A stretch of DNA of 60,000 nucleotides from Mesostigma viride. Taxonomy: Eukaryota; Streptophyta; Mesostigmatophyceae; Mesostigmatales; Mesostigmataceae. The stretch is from positions 2,010,619 through 2,070,618 of the forward strand of contig RPFO01000276.1 in assembly GCA_009746045.1 (NCBI GenBank), given 5' to 3'. Of the stretch, positions 47,801 to 59,262 are shown piece after piece (position 1 is the first letter of the stretch; each line of letters begins with the position of its first letter). Made by a program: the position numbers and the translations under genes. The notes under the pieces are model-generated. The model had not been told where the DNA came from, did not search any database, and saw only the letters and a program-made list of their open reading frames with translations.

Positions 47801-50204
47801 TATGTCAGATGTTGCCTGCCAGTGGTGCGTAACCCACACTATGGCTTGCCCAGCCATTTTCGATGGCTGTGTAAATTGCAACGAAGTGCCATTCCTCCTC
47901 GCACACAATCACCTGCACCTTATGCACAGTCAGAACAGGAGTCCCTAGAGTATTAATTAATTGATTAATTCAAATTAATTAATTAATTAATATGTAACAG
48001 CGTATGTATGTACAGAGTATGTATGTTACAGCCTATCGAATGGATGTATGGTGCACAAGTCTCGGTAGTTGCATGAAACATATCGGATAGTCAGCTTATA
48101 TGGCTGCCGTGATGCTGATGTGCCCAATCGACCTGTCACGCCGGGTGGGTGCAGAGCTTGTCGGGCGATGGTGGAGAGACGTGGCAGGAAGCCGTGCCCA
48201 TCCACCTGCCCAACCCAAACTCCAAGCTGGCCATAGCCACCTTCTGCCTGCCCCCTGGGCATGGGAAAACTGGCAAGGAAACCGCGCTGTTTCTGGCGTA
48301 CAACCACTCGACGCAGCGGCGTTCACCGGTATGCCAATGTCCCATTTCAAGCTGGTGTCCCTGTGGGTACTTTGTTTAGTCAGAGGCTCGTGTGCAGTCT
48401 TGTGCATAGCTGCTTCTGTTTCCAACGCAGCGGTCGGACATAACATCCACTACCCTAGTATTGATCGGTCTCTATCCTCTACCCTAGTATTGATCGGTCT
48501 CTATCCACTACCCTTGTATTGATCGGTCTCTATCCTCTACCCTAGTATTGATCGGTCTCTATCCACTACTCTAGTATTGATCAGTCTCTATCCACTACCC
48601 TATTATTGATCGGTCTCTATCCTCTACCCTAGTATTGATCGGTCTCTATCCACTACCCTAGTATTGATCGGTCTCTATCCACTACCCTAGTATTGATCGG
48701 TCTCTATCCACTACCCTAGTATTGATCGGTCTCTATCCACTACCCTAGTATTGATCGGTCTCTATCCTCTACCCTAGTATTGATCGGTCTCTATCCTCTA
48801 CCCTAGTATTGATCGGTCTCTATCCTCTACCCTAGTATTGATCGGTCTCTATCCTCTACCCTAGTATTGATCGGTCTGTATCCACTACCCTAGTATTGAT
48901 CGGTCTGTATCCTCTACCCTAGTATTGATCGGTCTCTATCCTCTACCCTAGTATTGATCGGTCTGTATCCACTACCCTAGTATTGATCGGTCTCTATCCT
49001 CTACCCTAGTATTGATCGGTCTCTATCCTCTACCCTAGTATTGATCGGTCTCTATCCTCTACCCTAGTATTGATCGGTCTGTATCCTCTACCCTAGTATT
49101 GATCGGTCTGTATCCACTACCCTAGTATTGATCGGTCTCTATCCTCTACCCTAGTATTGATCGGTCTCTATCCTCTACCCTAGTATTGATCGGTCTCTAT
49201 CCACTGGCTACTTGCCCCACCCTACCTAATCCCCTCCACATGTTCCTATGACTTCTAGTGGCAGACGCTTACAGTAAAGGTACGTGAGTGCTACCTGTGC
49301 TTCAATACATATGTTGGCTGTGGAGTAGTAGTATGAATACAGGGCTAGCAGGCAGTTGCTTGATGCATTGAAAGAATAATCGCATACAAAGCCTTACTGC
49401 AATCGTTGCTGCCTCCTGTCTGCAACATGCGCCTCTGTCCTCCTGCCGTTTCCATCGCCCACTGCAAGCAGCTCAACGGGGCAATATCGTTGGACGATGG
49501 CGCCACGTGGCGGCATCTGGCCTACATTGAGGAGGACGTTGAAGGCGGCAACTTTGCGTATCCCACTCCGGTAGGTGCTTGCCTCGGTGCCTCCCGGCCA
49601 GCTGTATGGCTCCCGTCATTGGGCAGTGTATTGATTTGGCACAACTCACTCGGCCACTTGTTCTGAGAGGGCTGAGGGGGCTTTGCTGTTTTTCTGCTCA
49701 TCCTGAATGGGCTATCGCAAGCCACACCACCTTGTAACCACAGGTACAGCAGCAGCTGTGCTCTGCTCAGGGAAAGGGATCTACAGCTTCGCAAAGCAAC
49801 CCCCTAAAGGGGGTTGGCTTGCGATGATGTTGATTTTTCTCGGCTTTTGTTTCCATGTCTTTTCATGGGTTGTAACGCCCCTTGTCGGTGGCTGCTTGCG
49901 GGGTGTTTAACTGTCCATCTGCCCACCACAGATTGGCTGGGCGCCTGGTGTCGTCATGGTGGGCTACTCCAGCTGGGGAAAGGGCATCAGGTGCGTGGAT
50001 TCGGGCCCTATGATTTTTTGTTTAGCCATGGCAGTTCCAATTATAGGTGCTATAGTTGGCAGTGTTAAAAAGCTCCTTCGTCTAGCCACATGCACGCACA
50101 GGCGGCTCGTGCCGCCAAGTTTGTACGAGGCAGGGCGGTCACCGCTTCTGGCGTGCTACGAGGACCAGGGTGTAGTATTGACAGGCATGGAATTGTGTAG
50201 GTAG
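38899..50204 (+). CDS. Sialidase-like Asp-box (BNR) repeat protein, 14 exons, 444 aa
   Basis: Member of the sialidase/neuraminidase-like beta-propeller superfamily (BNR_2 type found in plants, algae and bacteria); true sialidase activity is not established. Exons: 38899-39025, 39361-39559, 40594-40667, 42804-42864, 43290-43360, 43905-43995, 44669-44801, 46869-46902, 47507-47595, 48155-48328, 49259-49279, 49472-49570, 49932-49990, 50102-50204. Total 1,335 nt in frame, every junction in phase. Five Asp boxes (SxDxGxTW) appear: SHDQGNTW, STADLGNTW, SDDRGQTW (split between exons 7 and 8), SGDGGETW and SLDDGATW. Other family landmarks are VWSPVLHCDEPSGRLFLFYS, GGDIQMIS, VLANRLCVLRENGRWVLPFW and SDGRLLMLFRS. 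No signal peptide or membrane segment is visible, so a cytosolic or plastidic location is possible. Exon 12 could start 3 nt earlier (49469). Confidence 0.85.
40201..40452 (+). repeat. 50-bp tandem repeat, 5 copies (sialidase-like gene intron 2)
   Basis: Unit contains TCCTGTAGTTGACCTTCGTA then GACCTAGTTTCATAGACT and TATTCCTTAA, repeated at 50-bp spacing with few changes. There are no spacers. Confidence 0.9.
40785..41060 (+). repeat. 29-bp minisatellite, ~9 copies (sialidase-like gene intron 3)
   Basis: Unit contains GTTGCAACACCGTCCAGAGC then ATGATGTTT, with GGCC/GTCC and ATT/TTT variants. The remainder of this 2.1-kb intron has no gene; a (CTG)n-like tract (42713-42790) directly precedes the exon-4 acceptor. 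Confidence 0.9.
43627..43650 (+). repeat. Poly-G homopolymer in sialidase-like gene intron 5
   Basis: About 23 consecutive G residues, with a following direct repeat ATGAAGCCGC (three copies at about 43737-43762). Confidence 0.9.
45009..46810 (+). mobile_element. Small LTR-type element B (terminal direct repeats 419 bp, ~1.8 kb)
   Basis: Two 419-bp direct repeats, 45009-45427 and 46392-46810, begin TCGGGGTTCTTTGAACGGAG and end TCGGCCTCTTTCTTTGCTC. I see only a handful of substitutions (for example TTGATTATA against TTTATTATA), so insertion is recent. The internal region of about 960 bp has no long ORF and is GC-rich. Related to element A through the repeat start, an internal ATTACC...CCCCAGCTTGGGGTCTT/CCCCGCAGCTGGGTTCTT block, and the CACTTATTGTTTTAAT sequence before the 3' repeat. 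The element sits wholly inside intron 7 of the sialidase-like gene (44802-46868), same strand. Confidence 0.75.
48449..49205 (+). repeat. 29-bp minisatellite, ~26 copies (sialidase-like gene intron 10)
   Basis: Unit contains ACCCTAGTATTGATCGGTCT then CTATCCTCT or CTATCCACT at exact 29-bp spacing. Variation is almost limited to CTCT/CACT and CTCTATC/CTGTATC. The array ends about 50 bp before the micro-exon acceptor at 49258. Confidence 0.95.
49259..49279 (+). other. 21-nt micro-exon of the sialidase-like gene
   Basis: Sequence bounded by ACTTCTAG and a GTACGTGAG donor encodes WQTLTVK in phase 0. It joins ...TQRRSP of exon 10 to LNGAISLDDGATW of exon 12, supplying the beta-strand expected before that Asp box (family pattern L.VA.S.D.G.TW). 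Without it the two flanking exons still join in frame but the strand is missing. Confidence 0.65.
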
Positions 50205-50342
50205 GAAATTATAATAATAATAATGTTCATTATAATCATAATCATGATCATAATCATAATCATAATCATAATCATAATCATAATCATAACATCAACGAGT
50301 AGACCCTGTGGGGGGCAAGCCCCCTATTATTTTATACTCTAC
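50205..50342. repeat. (AATCAT)n-type microsatellite in the 3' flank of the sialidase-like gene
   Basis: ATAATCATAATCAT units at about 50222-50290 directly downstream of the stop codon. Confidence 0.9.
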
Positions 50343-50384
50343 TATTGGAGACTCCTATTCAAGTCCGGCTGATATCTAAATTCC

Positions 50385-50790
50385 CATGCCCGTGCCCGTG
50401 GCCTGGTGCCCATGGCCCTTCGCCCGTGGCCAGAAATTCCTTCTGTCCCTCTGGCACCTAATTTTTTTGCCCGTGGCCCGACGCTACTGGCTAGTTGCCC
50501 GTGGCTAAAGTAGTGGCCCGTCGCCCGTCGCCCATAAGTCCTTGCGTCCCTTTCTGAAATTGCCCATGGCTAGTTGCCCGTGGCTACTTGCCCGTGGCTA
50601 GTTGTCTGTGGCTATTGGCCCGTGGTAGTGATCCGTCGCCTGTCGCCCGTCGCCTGTCGCCCGTTGCTCGTTGCCCATGAAATTCCTTCCGCACCTCGCT
50701 GAAATTGCCCGTTGCTAGTTGAGCGTTGCCCCTCGCCCGTCGCCCGTCGCCCATCGCCCGTCGCCTGCAATTCCTTCCGCACCTTTCTCG
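50385..50790 (+). repeat. Degenerate CCCGTGGC / CCCGTCGC short tandem repeats
   Basis: Variable 7-13-bp units such as TTGCCCGTGGCTA and CGCCCGTCGCC recur over about 400 bp. Two copies of AATTCCTTCCGCACCT-type sequence (50681 and 50769) indicate a larger internal duplication. The following 50800-51180 has no gene, with an ATAAT microsatellite at 51025-51066. Confidence 0.75.
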
Positions 50791-51039
50791 TAGAAGTCAC
50801 GTGCTCCTTTGCTGCGCTCCGGAGAGACGGCCGCCTTCGGCGGCCGCGCGCCTGCCGCTTCGCGCGTAGTGTATCCGGGATTCATCCCTCGACCTCCGGA
50901 GATCTCCGGATTGCACACAAATGGCTGATTTTTCAGTCACGATTCGCTACCTAATTATCAGCGGTGCTTCCCCTAATTATCAGACTAACGGTCACGAAGT
51001 TCGATTTATATAGGTGTTAGGATGATAATAATAATAATG

Positions 51040-51071
<32 letters not shown>

Positions 51072-51459
51072 CAACCATATTAATGCAGTTCCTCTTTTTG
51101 ATCTGTTTATAACTCTGGAGGTCGGTTGCAGTGAAGGGGCTTCAAGCAGCTGCAGCCACAGCCCACAGCTGCTGGCCAAGTTATTCTACAGTTTGCGGTG
51201 AGGCATGAATGTATGGCTGTAACCTCACATGCACTGTTGCTTGCTCTGCTTGTCCTGGCATCCACGCATGTGCCCATACTACCTGCAGGCTAGCAACGCT
51301 GAGCATCTCTCCTGACGCCGTGCGATAGCCCATGCCGCAGCTCCTGCCGCAACAGGTCTCGCCCAGTGCCCGTGGATGCAGATAATTGTACCTGTTAACA
51401 CAAAAAGGTGAGCAGACAACGCCGCCTGTCTGCGAAAGCGAACTTGGTTCTCTCATGGT

Positions 51460-52260
51460 TATTGTGGAGGAATGTGACGTGAGAGGCACACCTTGTGGCA
51501 CGTGGGGTGTATACATCCCACCCACAATCACGACAGAAGAAGGTTGGCGTGCTCGGTTGGCGTGCTTTAACCCATGGGTTTCAGCCCCCCTGCCGGGGTC
51601 CACATCCGTATGCACTTGGTCTGTGCATGCGAGATGCATGCCCGGCAAAGTTAGGTGGCAGTGGCGGATGGTATGGGTGACCAGAGGCAGCTCACAGTAG
51701 AGCTCGGCCAACTAGGTGCGGCGCTCTTTGTATCTTACGCCCAGGGTGTGGCGGAGCATTCTAGTGACAACGTGCTGTCAGGTTGCGCGTTCAGCACCGT
51801 GTCCAGGGTCCACGCCTCGCTGCCATAGAGGAGAATGGTGAGGACATGTAAGGGCCTTGAATGAACACAATGCGCTTGCACCGCTCGCTCAGGTAGTGGC
51901 ATGTTTCAGAACCTGGTCAATGCGGGTGTTGATGTGGTCTGTCGTGGAGGGGAGCCAGCTGCCAAGGAGCTTGAAGTGAGTCGTTTGGGGGACGGGGCTG
52001 CCGTCCAGCACAAGGAGGGTGGGTGGGGGTGTCCCCTCAGGGAAGCCAATGGCCATGACCTGCGTTTACGGTCTGGAGCGGATCATAAGCCCCACCGCCC
52101 GCGTTTCCAGTGACAAGCTATCTAGCCAGGGTATGTTGGGATGACTCCAGGGTCTGCACAAGCGTTGTGTCATCAGCGTAAATCAAATCGCTCAGCATGT
52201 AGGGTGGGTCGACCAAGCCACAGCGGGCGTACTCCGTAGCCTCGATCCTCGGGCAGGCAC
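51460..52260 (-). mobile_element. Non-LTR retrotransposon (LINE) reverse-transcriptase fragment 1
   Basis: Minus-strand translation gives LSDLIYADDTTLVQTLES, the YADD catalytic box of reverse transcriptase (codons at 52169-52180). Further downstream come the C-terminal RT/thumb-type phrase ILLYGSEAWTLD (about 51800) and a conserved AELYCELP...HTIRHCH tail. Frames are broken by indels, so it is inactive. The nucleotide sequence parallels fragment 2 (56222-56668), for example TCCAGGGTCCACGCCTCGC and CAGTAGAGCTCGGCC. Confidence 0.75.
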
Positions 52261-52757
52261 CCTTCATCCCGGGCATATCACTGAGTACTACATAGCTATG
52301 CGGAGTGCTCTGCTCTGCCGAGTCCTGATGCTAAGTACTAATTAATTAATGAATTGATTAACACACCCTTATGCTATGCAGAATCCAAATAAGTAAGTAC
52401 TCGCGTGTCATGAGCATTGGCATGCCACAGAGTGCCATGCTGACCTCATTAGAAAAAAAATTACACAAAGTTTTAACAAACATATGTAAATATCGTCTGC
52501 ATCATGCCCCAACCATGTATTATAATTAATTCCCCAACCATTTAGTACAACATGGGGATACAATCCTCATCCGAGCTGTCCTCTCAGAGGCCACATGCAT
52601 GCACCTATTCATGCAGCCAATAAATTTCTAGGCAACTGATAACGCAGGCCGGCATTGGTGGTATTTGGAATTAGTATAGATCTGGACCATGGAAGCTCGT
52701 CGTGCAGGCACTATGCAGTAGGTTTGTACTCCTACTCACATTCGCCCCCGTGGGGCT
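52261..52757. other. Gene-free AT-rich stretch
   Basis: I see no gene. Contains AATTAATTAATGAATTGATT at about 52340 and a poly-A tract. Confidence 0.5.
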
Positions 52758-52760
52758 AGC

Positions 52761-54253
<1,493 letters not shown>

Positions 54254-54329
54254 GGTTTTTAGGGGCATACCCAGGGTTCACCCGTACTGACTGAACGGCC
54301 ACCATGCAATGTCCTCAACCATGCAGCGC

Positions 54330-55660
54330 CGGCAGTGAGCCATACCGGCTCGATCCCTACCTCTGCAAGGACGTACGACGTCCGCGCACTGAGTGCTGGA
54401 GGAGCACGTGACCTGGCCGCTGGCCAAGAAGATGACACCGCTGACCACGCCGCGCTCAACACGGTGCATGGAGGCCAGTGTCCCCAATGCGGAAACCACT
54501 TGATCGAGGTCGCCCACAAGCTTCAACCTCAACTTGAACGGGGCTGCAGATAGCGGCGCAGGCCTCTGATGCGCATGCTGCCCTATAAGTACTCTCTCGC
54601 CACATGCAACCAGCCAGGTGAAATTGCATGTGCGACCTGCTCATCAAGATGCTTGAGGCCATCACCATTCACCGCCCACACCGAGGCCAGGCTGGCCACG
54701 TAGGTCCCGCTAGATCGCGGCGCAGACGTACGGCCACCATCGCAGCCTAGCCGACCCGGCAGGACACTGGCGACCACGTACCCGCGCCACTCTCCTGTTT
54801 ACTATAGTTGCGGACCTGCTGCGGTCAGCGAGACAGCGACCGCCTCAAGACCAAGGCCGCCATCGCCACAAAGCGCCAGGAGCTGGATCAATCCCACCGC
54901 CATGAGGAATTAAGAACGGGAGACCACCGATCGCGCCCGCCGGCCGCGAGCTAGTGCCGAGTGGTGCTGCGTCGTTAATTCGCGGCCCAGGAGTGAGGGG
55001 CTCGACGGCAACCACTCTTGGGGACGAGCTCAAGAGCAAGCTTCTAGCTTACCCTCAGTCCTGGGCCTGCAGCAGGCACGACGCCAGGGCTGCATGGGCA
55101 CCGCATTTCCCACACACGGGACAGTTGGCGGCTCCCAGCCGGCCCACGAACTTGTCCTGATCACCTTTGAACAGCTCCATGTATACATCTATAGAGGATA
55201 AGCGGCTGTTCCTCTCTCGTCGCAAGAGGTTGTACGACCTCCCCTGGACGCTAGCTGGACGATGAGTCGACGACCTGACAGTGACCCCAGCCCGCTCAGC
55301 CGCAGCAGCGACGCGACGCGACCTGTGGCCGGAGTACTCCGACACCGAGCAAGACCCCAAGAAGCCCAAGGCCGATACATACTGGATCGAGGGGCGGGGA
55401 CTTGATCTGACAGATCAACCAAAAGATGTGGACGCCCCCCGCGGGCTACTAGATTAGCCCTTGTAGCCGTTGTAGCCATTCTAACCAGGCATTGTAGCAG
55501 AGACCTTCTAGCCACGATAGCCAAATGTGCAATGATAATGCACGGTAGACGTGGCCTAGCTAGTCTTGCTCTCCAGTCGTCAGTCTGTAGCCAGTAGCCC
55601 TAACGCCCCCCTAGCTATGCCCAGCCTTGCATCACGCACGTTCGGTCACGCCACTGTACG
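54330..55660. mobile_element. Dispersed repeat ~1.3 kb, copy 2
   Basis: Diverged colinear copy of 25430-26650 (landmarks listed there), starting just after the compound array and ending at the 80-bp repeat at 55686. Carries its own insertions, such as CTTTGAACAGCTCCATGTAT. Confidence 0.75.
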
Positions 55661-55685
55661 TACCGGCCACAGCAATTAATTAATA

Positions 55686-55765
55686 AACGTGCTCCCGTTG
55701 CCGGGGGAGTCACGAAGCACCGGAGTGCTTTTAATCCCTGTATGTGCACAACAGGAAGAAAGGGC
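55686..55765 (+). repeat. Dispersed ~80-bp repeat, copy 3
   Basis: Same orientation as copy 1: GGAGTCACGAAGCACCGGAG, GTGCTTTTAATCCCTGTATG, TGCACAACAGGAAGAAAG. Preceded by CAATTAATTAATAAAC. Confidence 0.8.
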
Positions 55766-56221
55766 AGACCGGGACCCCCTTTCTCCTTCATGCCAGAGGC
55801 ATGCCACATGAGCAGCAATCGGACACGATATAGACGATCCAGCAAGTTCTAGCTGTGGGTGCAATAAGAGCCGCGTGAGCATATCATAACAAGGAGCGTG
55901 GGCATGCAAGTAATCGAAGCATAGCCAGGACGTAGCATGGCTAGCTGGCTGTACAAGGGCTAAGCTAAGGCTATGGCTGGTTCCTATGACAGGCCGGTGC
56001 CGGTGGCTGGTTTCTATGACAGGTGCCGAAAGGAGTACCTGGCGGCAGCCCATTTCTCCTTGTCTATCATGCGGGCGCGGAGTACAGATAATCCCAGAAG
56101 CCCTGCATCCTCAAGCAATTGTGTCGCATAGGTCCGGGTCGCGCCACGTCGGTGCGGGGCGCGCGCAAGTTTGCCAGTGGGTTGGGACGGGACAAAGGGA
56201 CCCTGCCATAGAAGGAGGTGT
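55766..56221. other. Gene-free stretch
   Basis: I see no gene. A short duplication of GGCTGGTT.CTATGACAGG occurs at 55976-56022. Confidence 0.5.
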
Positions 56222-56668
56222 CTACCTGGTTGGCCCTAGTCCTATAGCCCACAGGGCCCACATCGATTGGTATTCACCTGGTCTGCATGCATGCGGGCAA
56301 TGTGAGACGGCCGGCAAAGAGGAGACGGCGGTGTCGGATGGTATGGGTGACAAGAGGGAGCTCGCAGTAGAGCTCGGCCCGCGTGCATGCGGAGCTCTTG
56401 GTAGCGGACGCCGAGGATGTGACGTACGCAGCATTCGAGTGACTGTGCCGTCAAGCTGCTTGCTCAGCGCCTGGTCCAGGGTCCACGCCTCGCAGCCGTA
56501 AAGGAGGATGCTGAGGACAAGGGCCTTGAACAAATGAATGTGTTTGCGCCGCTCACTCCCTACCCCGCCGCGAGCTACCATGGACCTTCGGATTCTCCAG
56601 ATTTCTGGCCTGCGAGCGCTGGTTGTCTCATTGATGCTAGCAAATATCTTGACGTGTATAGGAAACAC
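56222..56668 (-). mobile_element. LINE reverse-transcriptase fragment 2 (C-terminal part)
   Basis: A 148-codon open frame contains LFKALVLSILLYGCEAWTLD followed by a QLDGTVTRMLR segment. This is the conserved region after the RT domain in L1/Jockey-type elements (family pattern LY..E.W.L.......R...RMLR). The N-terminal catalytic part is absent. Shares nucleotide sequence with fragment 1 at 51460-52260. Confidence 0.8.
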
Positions 56669-56757
56669 ATTGTTTGTTGTAAATGGGCGGCTTATTCTTT
56701 ATCAAGGAGACAACCAGCGCAGGCCAGAAATCGGGAGAATCCGGACCATGGTAGCTC
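56577..56757. repeat. Imperfect inverted repeat (arms ~55-58 bp, loop ~64 bp)
   Basis: The left arm (about 56577-56635, TACCATGGACCTTCGGATTC ... GGTTGTCTCATTGAT) is the reverse complement, with a few mismatches, of the right arm (about 56699-56757, ATCAAGGAGACAACCAGCGC ... CCGGACCATGGTAG). It overlaps the 5' end of LINE fragment 2. Confidence 0.8.
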
Positions 56758-57600
56758 GAGCCTGCCGTGATCTTGTCCGAGTTTTCGAGTCGTTCAGGAT
56801 GATGAATATGAATGGAGATGTAAATGTGTAGCCTTGTGCATTGAAATTGTGGCTGGCTTACGTGTACGTAGAGCGACTAGATGACCTAGACGGTGGGGCC
56901 GGAAACAGCTTGCTTGATCAGGGCGTGTGTTTCGAGAGCCTAACTAGCCGGGAGTGTCGAGTGGTGAGCACCATTGCTGCGATCGCTCTCCCACCATATT
57001 TACGAGGAAATACCCGCAATCAAATGGAAAACCACTGAAAAGGTCTAGCTAGTCAGTCATTACGTTAGCCATGCCATGTTTCCAAACGTCCAAGAACTGC
57101 ACACGGTGCAAAGGTTTAATCTTTATAATCATTTAACCTCCGCAAAATATTATAAGGGTTTACAAGTAAAAAACGCTATATCTACCCGGAACCTACTGGT
57201 GCCAAAACACAGGACATGCCCTCAATCTGCGTAAACCATTGGCATGCCCAGCATAGCCAGCCAAACAACACTTGGGACCGTGAATTAACAGAGTAAAATC
57301 GAAAGACTCGGCTCAAGCTAAGAACTCTTACAAAATGAAAAACGAACAGAATGCCTCAAACCTAAATTTCCATGGTCAGGCATACTGCTAAGTACTGGGC
57401 GCCAGAGTACTCCAGCATGTAGTCCGGAATATCCACGCCCTATTGGAAATTGATTTTACAGGAATTTCCGCCTCCCCTGAACATGGCAGAAGTGCACCTC
57501 CTTGGTCTATCACATGCACAAAAAGCATTCCGACCATAACAGGTGCATCATCGCTGCTTCACACCGCTCCACCTCACAGCTGCTGAATAGCCCCGGCTTA
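56758..57600. other. Gene-free stretch downstream of NFU
   Basis: I see no gene on either strand. Confidence 0.5.
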
Positions 57601-57833
57601 TTCACAACAGCTGCCCCGTCATGCCCTCACAGCAGCGCTGCATGGCGACCATCCCCATGGCCGCTATTATGAAATTAATTAAATCTAAAGCAACTGCACC
57701 GCGACCATCCTCCAGTTTGATGGATTCGTCCGGAATTGATCTACAGCAGCTGCGCGGTGGCAATCCTCGTCACACGGAAGCCGCTGCTTTGACGTAAATC
57801 TTTCAGCAGCTGCACCACAACATCCTCATCGGT
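57600..57833 (-). repeat. Degenerate copies of the NFU terminal codons in its 3' flank
   Basis: On the minus strand the NFU end reads GCCGCAGTGCAGCTGCTGTAA. Related sequences follow at about 57806 (GTTGTGGTGCAGCTGCTGAA), 57744 (GCCACCGCGCAGCTGCTGTAG), 57691 (GTCGCGGTGCAGTTGCTTTAG) and 57630 (GTCGCCATGCAGCGCTGCTG), spaced 33-62 bp. Several copies keep both the QLL reading and a stop codon. Confidence 0.7.
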
Positions 57834-59262
57834 TTACAGCAGCTGCACTGCGGCGATCATGGGGATCTTCTCGCGCAGCTTCTGCGTGACGGCCACCCGC
57901 ACTGTCATCACGTCTGCCGCAGGGCCCTCAATGCGGATCTTGACGACGGGGCCATCGATCTTGACGAGCTGCAGGTCGCCGCCACCTGTCCCCACCAGGT
58001 AGGGCCGAATCTCGTCCAACACCTGGGGCACGCATCGCCGAGCGGCACAGGGTCCACAGGTAAGGTCAGACATGGCGTTGGATGTGAATCCGGTGTTGGA
58101 CTAAGGTGCACCGTCCCTGTCAATTAGTGTGCGCAACAGTAATTGAAATGGGCGGTGTACAGGTGCAGTGTTGGGCCACTTGGTGTTGGATGCTGCTTTG
58201 CAACTTTGCGAGTCGCAACGCAATTCTACTAGCAAGGACGCAGCCTGGATCTTGACAGCACAGTGCCCTCCCTGTGATCCAACGACCGCACTCAATCAAC
58301 CACTTGGTTGCTGCCCCACGGCACTAGACACCGACCAGACAGCGCAGAAAGCAAAGTAAGCGCACCCACTTCCTGTGGAAACTCTCGATCACCCATTGCA
58401 AGCGGGTACAGGCCAGGTTATCGAAAAGAAACGGTGCTAAGAACAACCCTAACCAGACTTTAGTTCCTTTTTCTTAGAGCTATTTACAATTACCAGCGCC
58501 CTGCAAGCGGCCACCATGCCTGTCACAATGAGCAACAAGAGCTCACTTTTGTGACAGACACTGCCTACAGCCTACACACACAACCAGCACCTTTCCAATC
58601 ACCCATGCTGGACATGGCACGCAAACAAACGACACATACATGCCTCAAACAGGTGGCCAAGGTGCTCAGCTGTCGGGGGCCACCCATGTTTGCACCATCC
58701 ATCAAACAAGACGCCTCATGTGTGTGCGCGCGGGCAGCCGCTCATGATGCTGTCGTTGCAATCATACATGCACTCCTGGCAGCTCCTACTGTAGCGGCCA
58801 CGCATCCTTTCTCACAAAGGAATCGCTCGCGGTGTCGACGCTGGCGCCATACATGACCTTGCCCTTGCCATTCCTGCATCTTCTATTCCAGCAAACCAAC
58901 CGCACTATCATTCCAGCGTTTCATTCTCGCTACGCCACTCACGATGTCGACGTTGGCCTCGTTCAGCTCCAGCCCCTTGACCACCTCCATGACCTGCTCC
59001 ACCTCCAGAATCTCTGGGATCTTCTCGATCAGCCGCCGCTCAATGCCCATCTTCATGGTGGTCACCGAGGATGGGCACGACCCGCACGCGCCCTGAAGCC
59101 GCAGCCGCACGATGGGGCCATCGATCTCGACCAACTCCACGTTACCGCCATCGGCCATCAGGTAGGGACGCACCTCGTCCAGGGTTGCCTCCACATTCTC
59201 CGCCGTCAGGGCCAGGCCCTCAAGCCCCGCACTGCTGGCCACCGCCACGCGGCGCACACGCG
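57834..59262 (-). CDS. NFU: NFU-type Fe-S cluster scaffold, two Nfu domains, 5' end unresolved
   Basis: Fe-S cluster assembly/transfer protein; the tandem-domain form is the plastid type (plant NFU1-3), which supplies clusters to photosystem I and other plastid proteins. Exons: 58943-59262 and 57834-58022, GT-AG, phase 0. Domain 1 has [20 protein letters not shown] and the cluster-binding CGSCPSS. Domain 2 has [20 protein letters not shown] and [17 protein letters not shown]; it lacks the CxxC, as usual for the degenerate second domain of plastid NFUs. The protein ends IAAVQLL. The coding part shown is 168 residues plus a split codon. A strong acceptor (CCACCACCAG) precedes 59262, so the transit-peptide exon should lie further upstream, in or beyond 59263-60000. 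I could not fix it. Confidence 0.9.
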
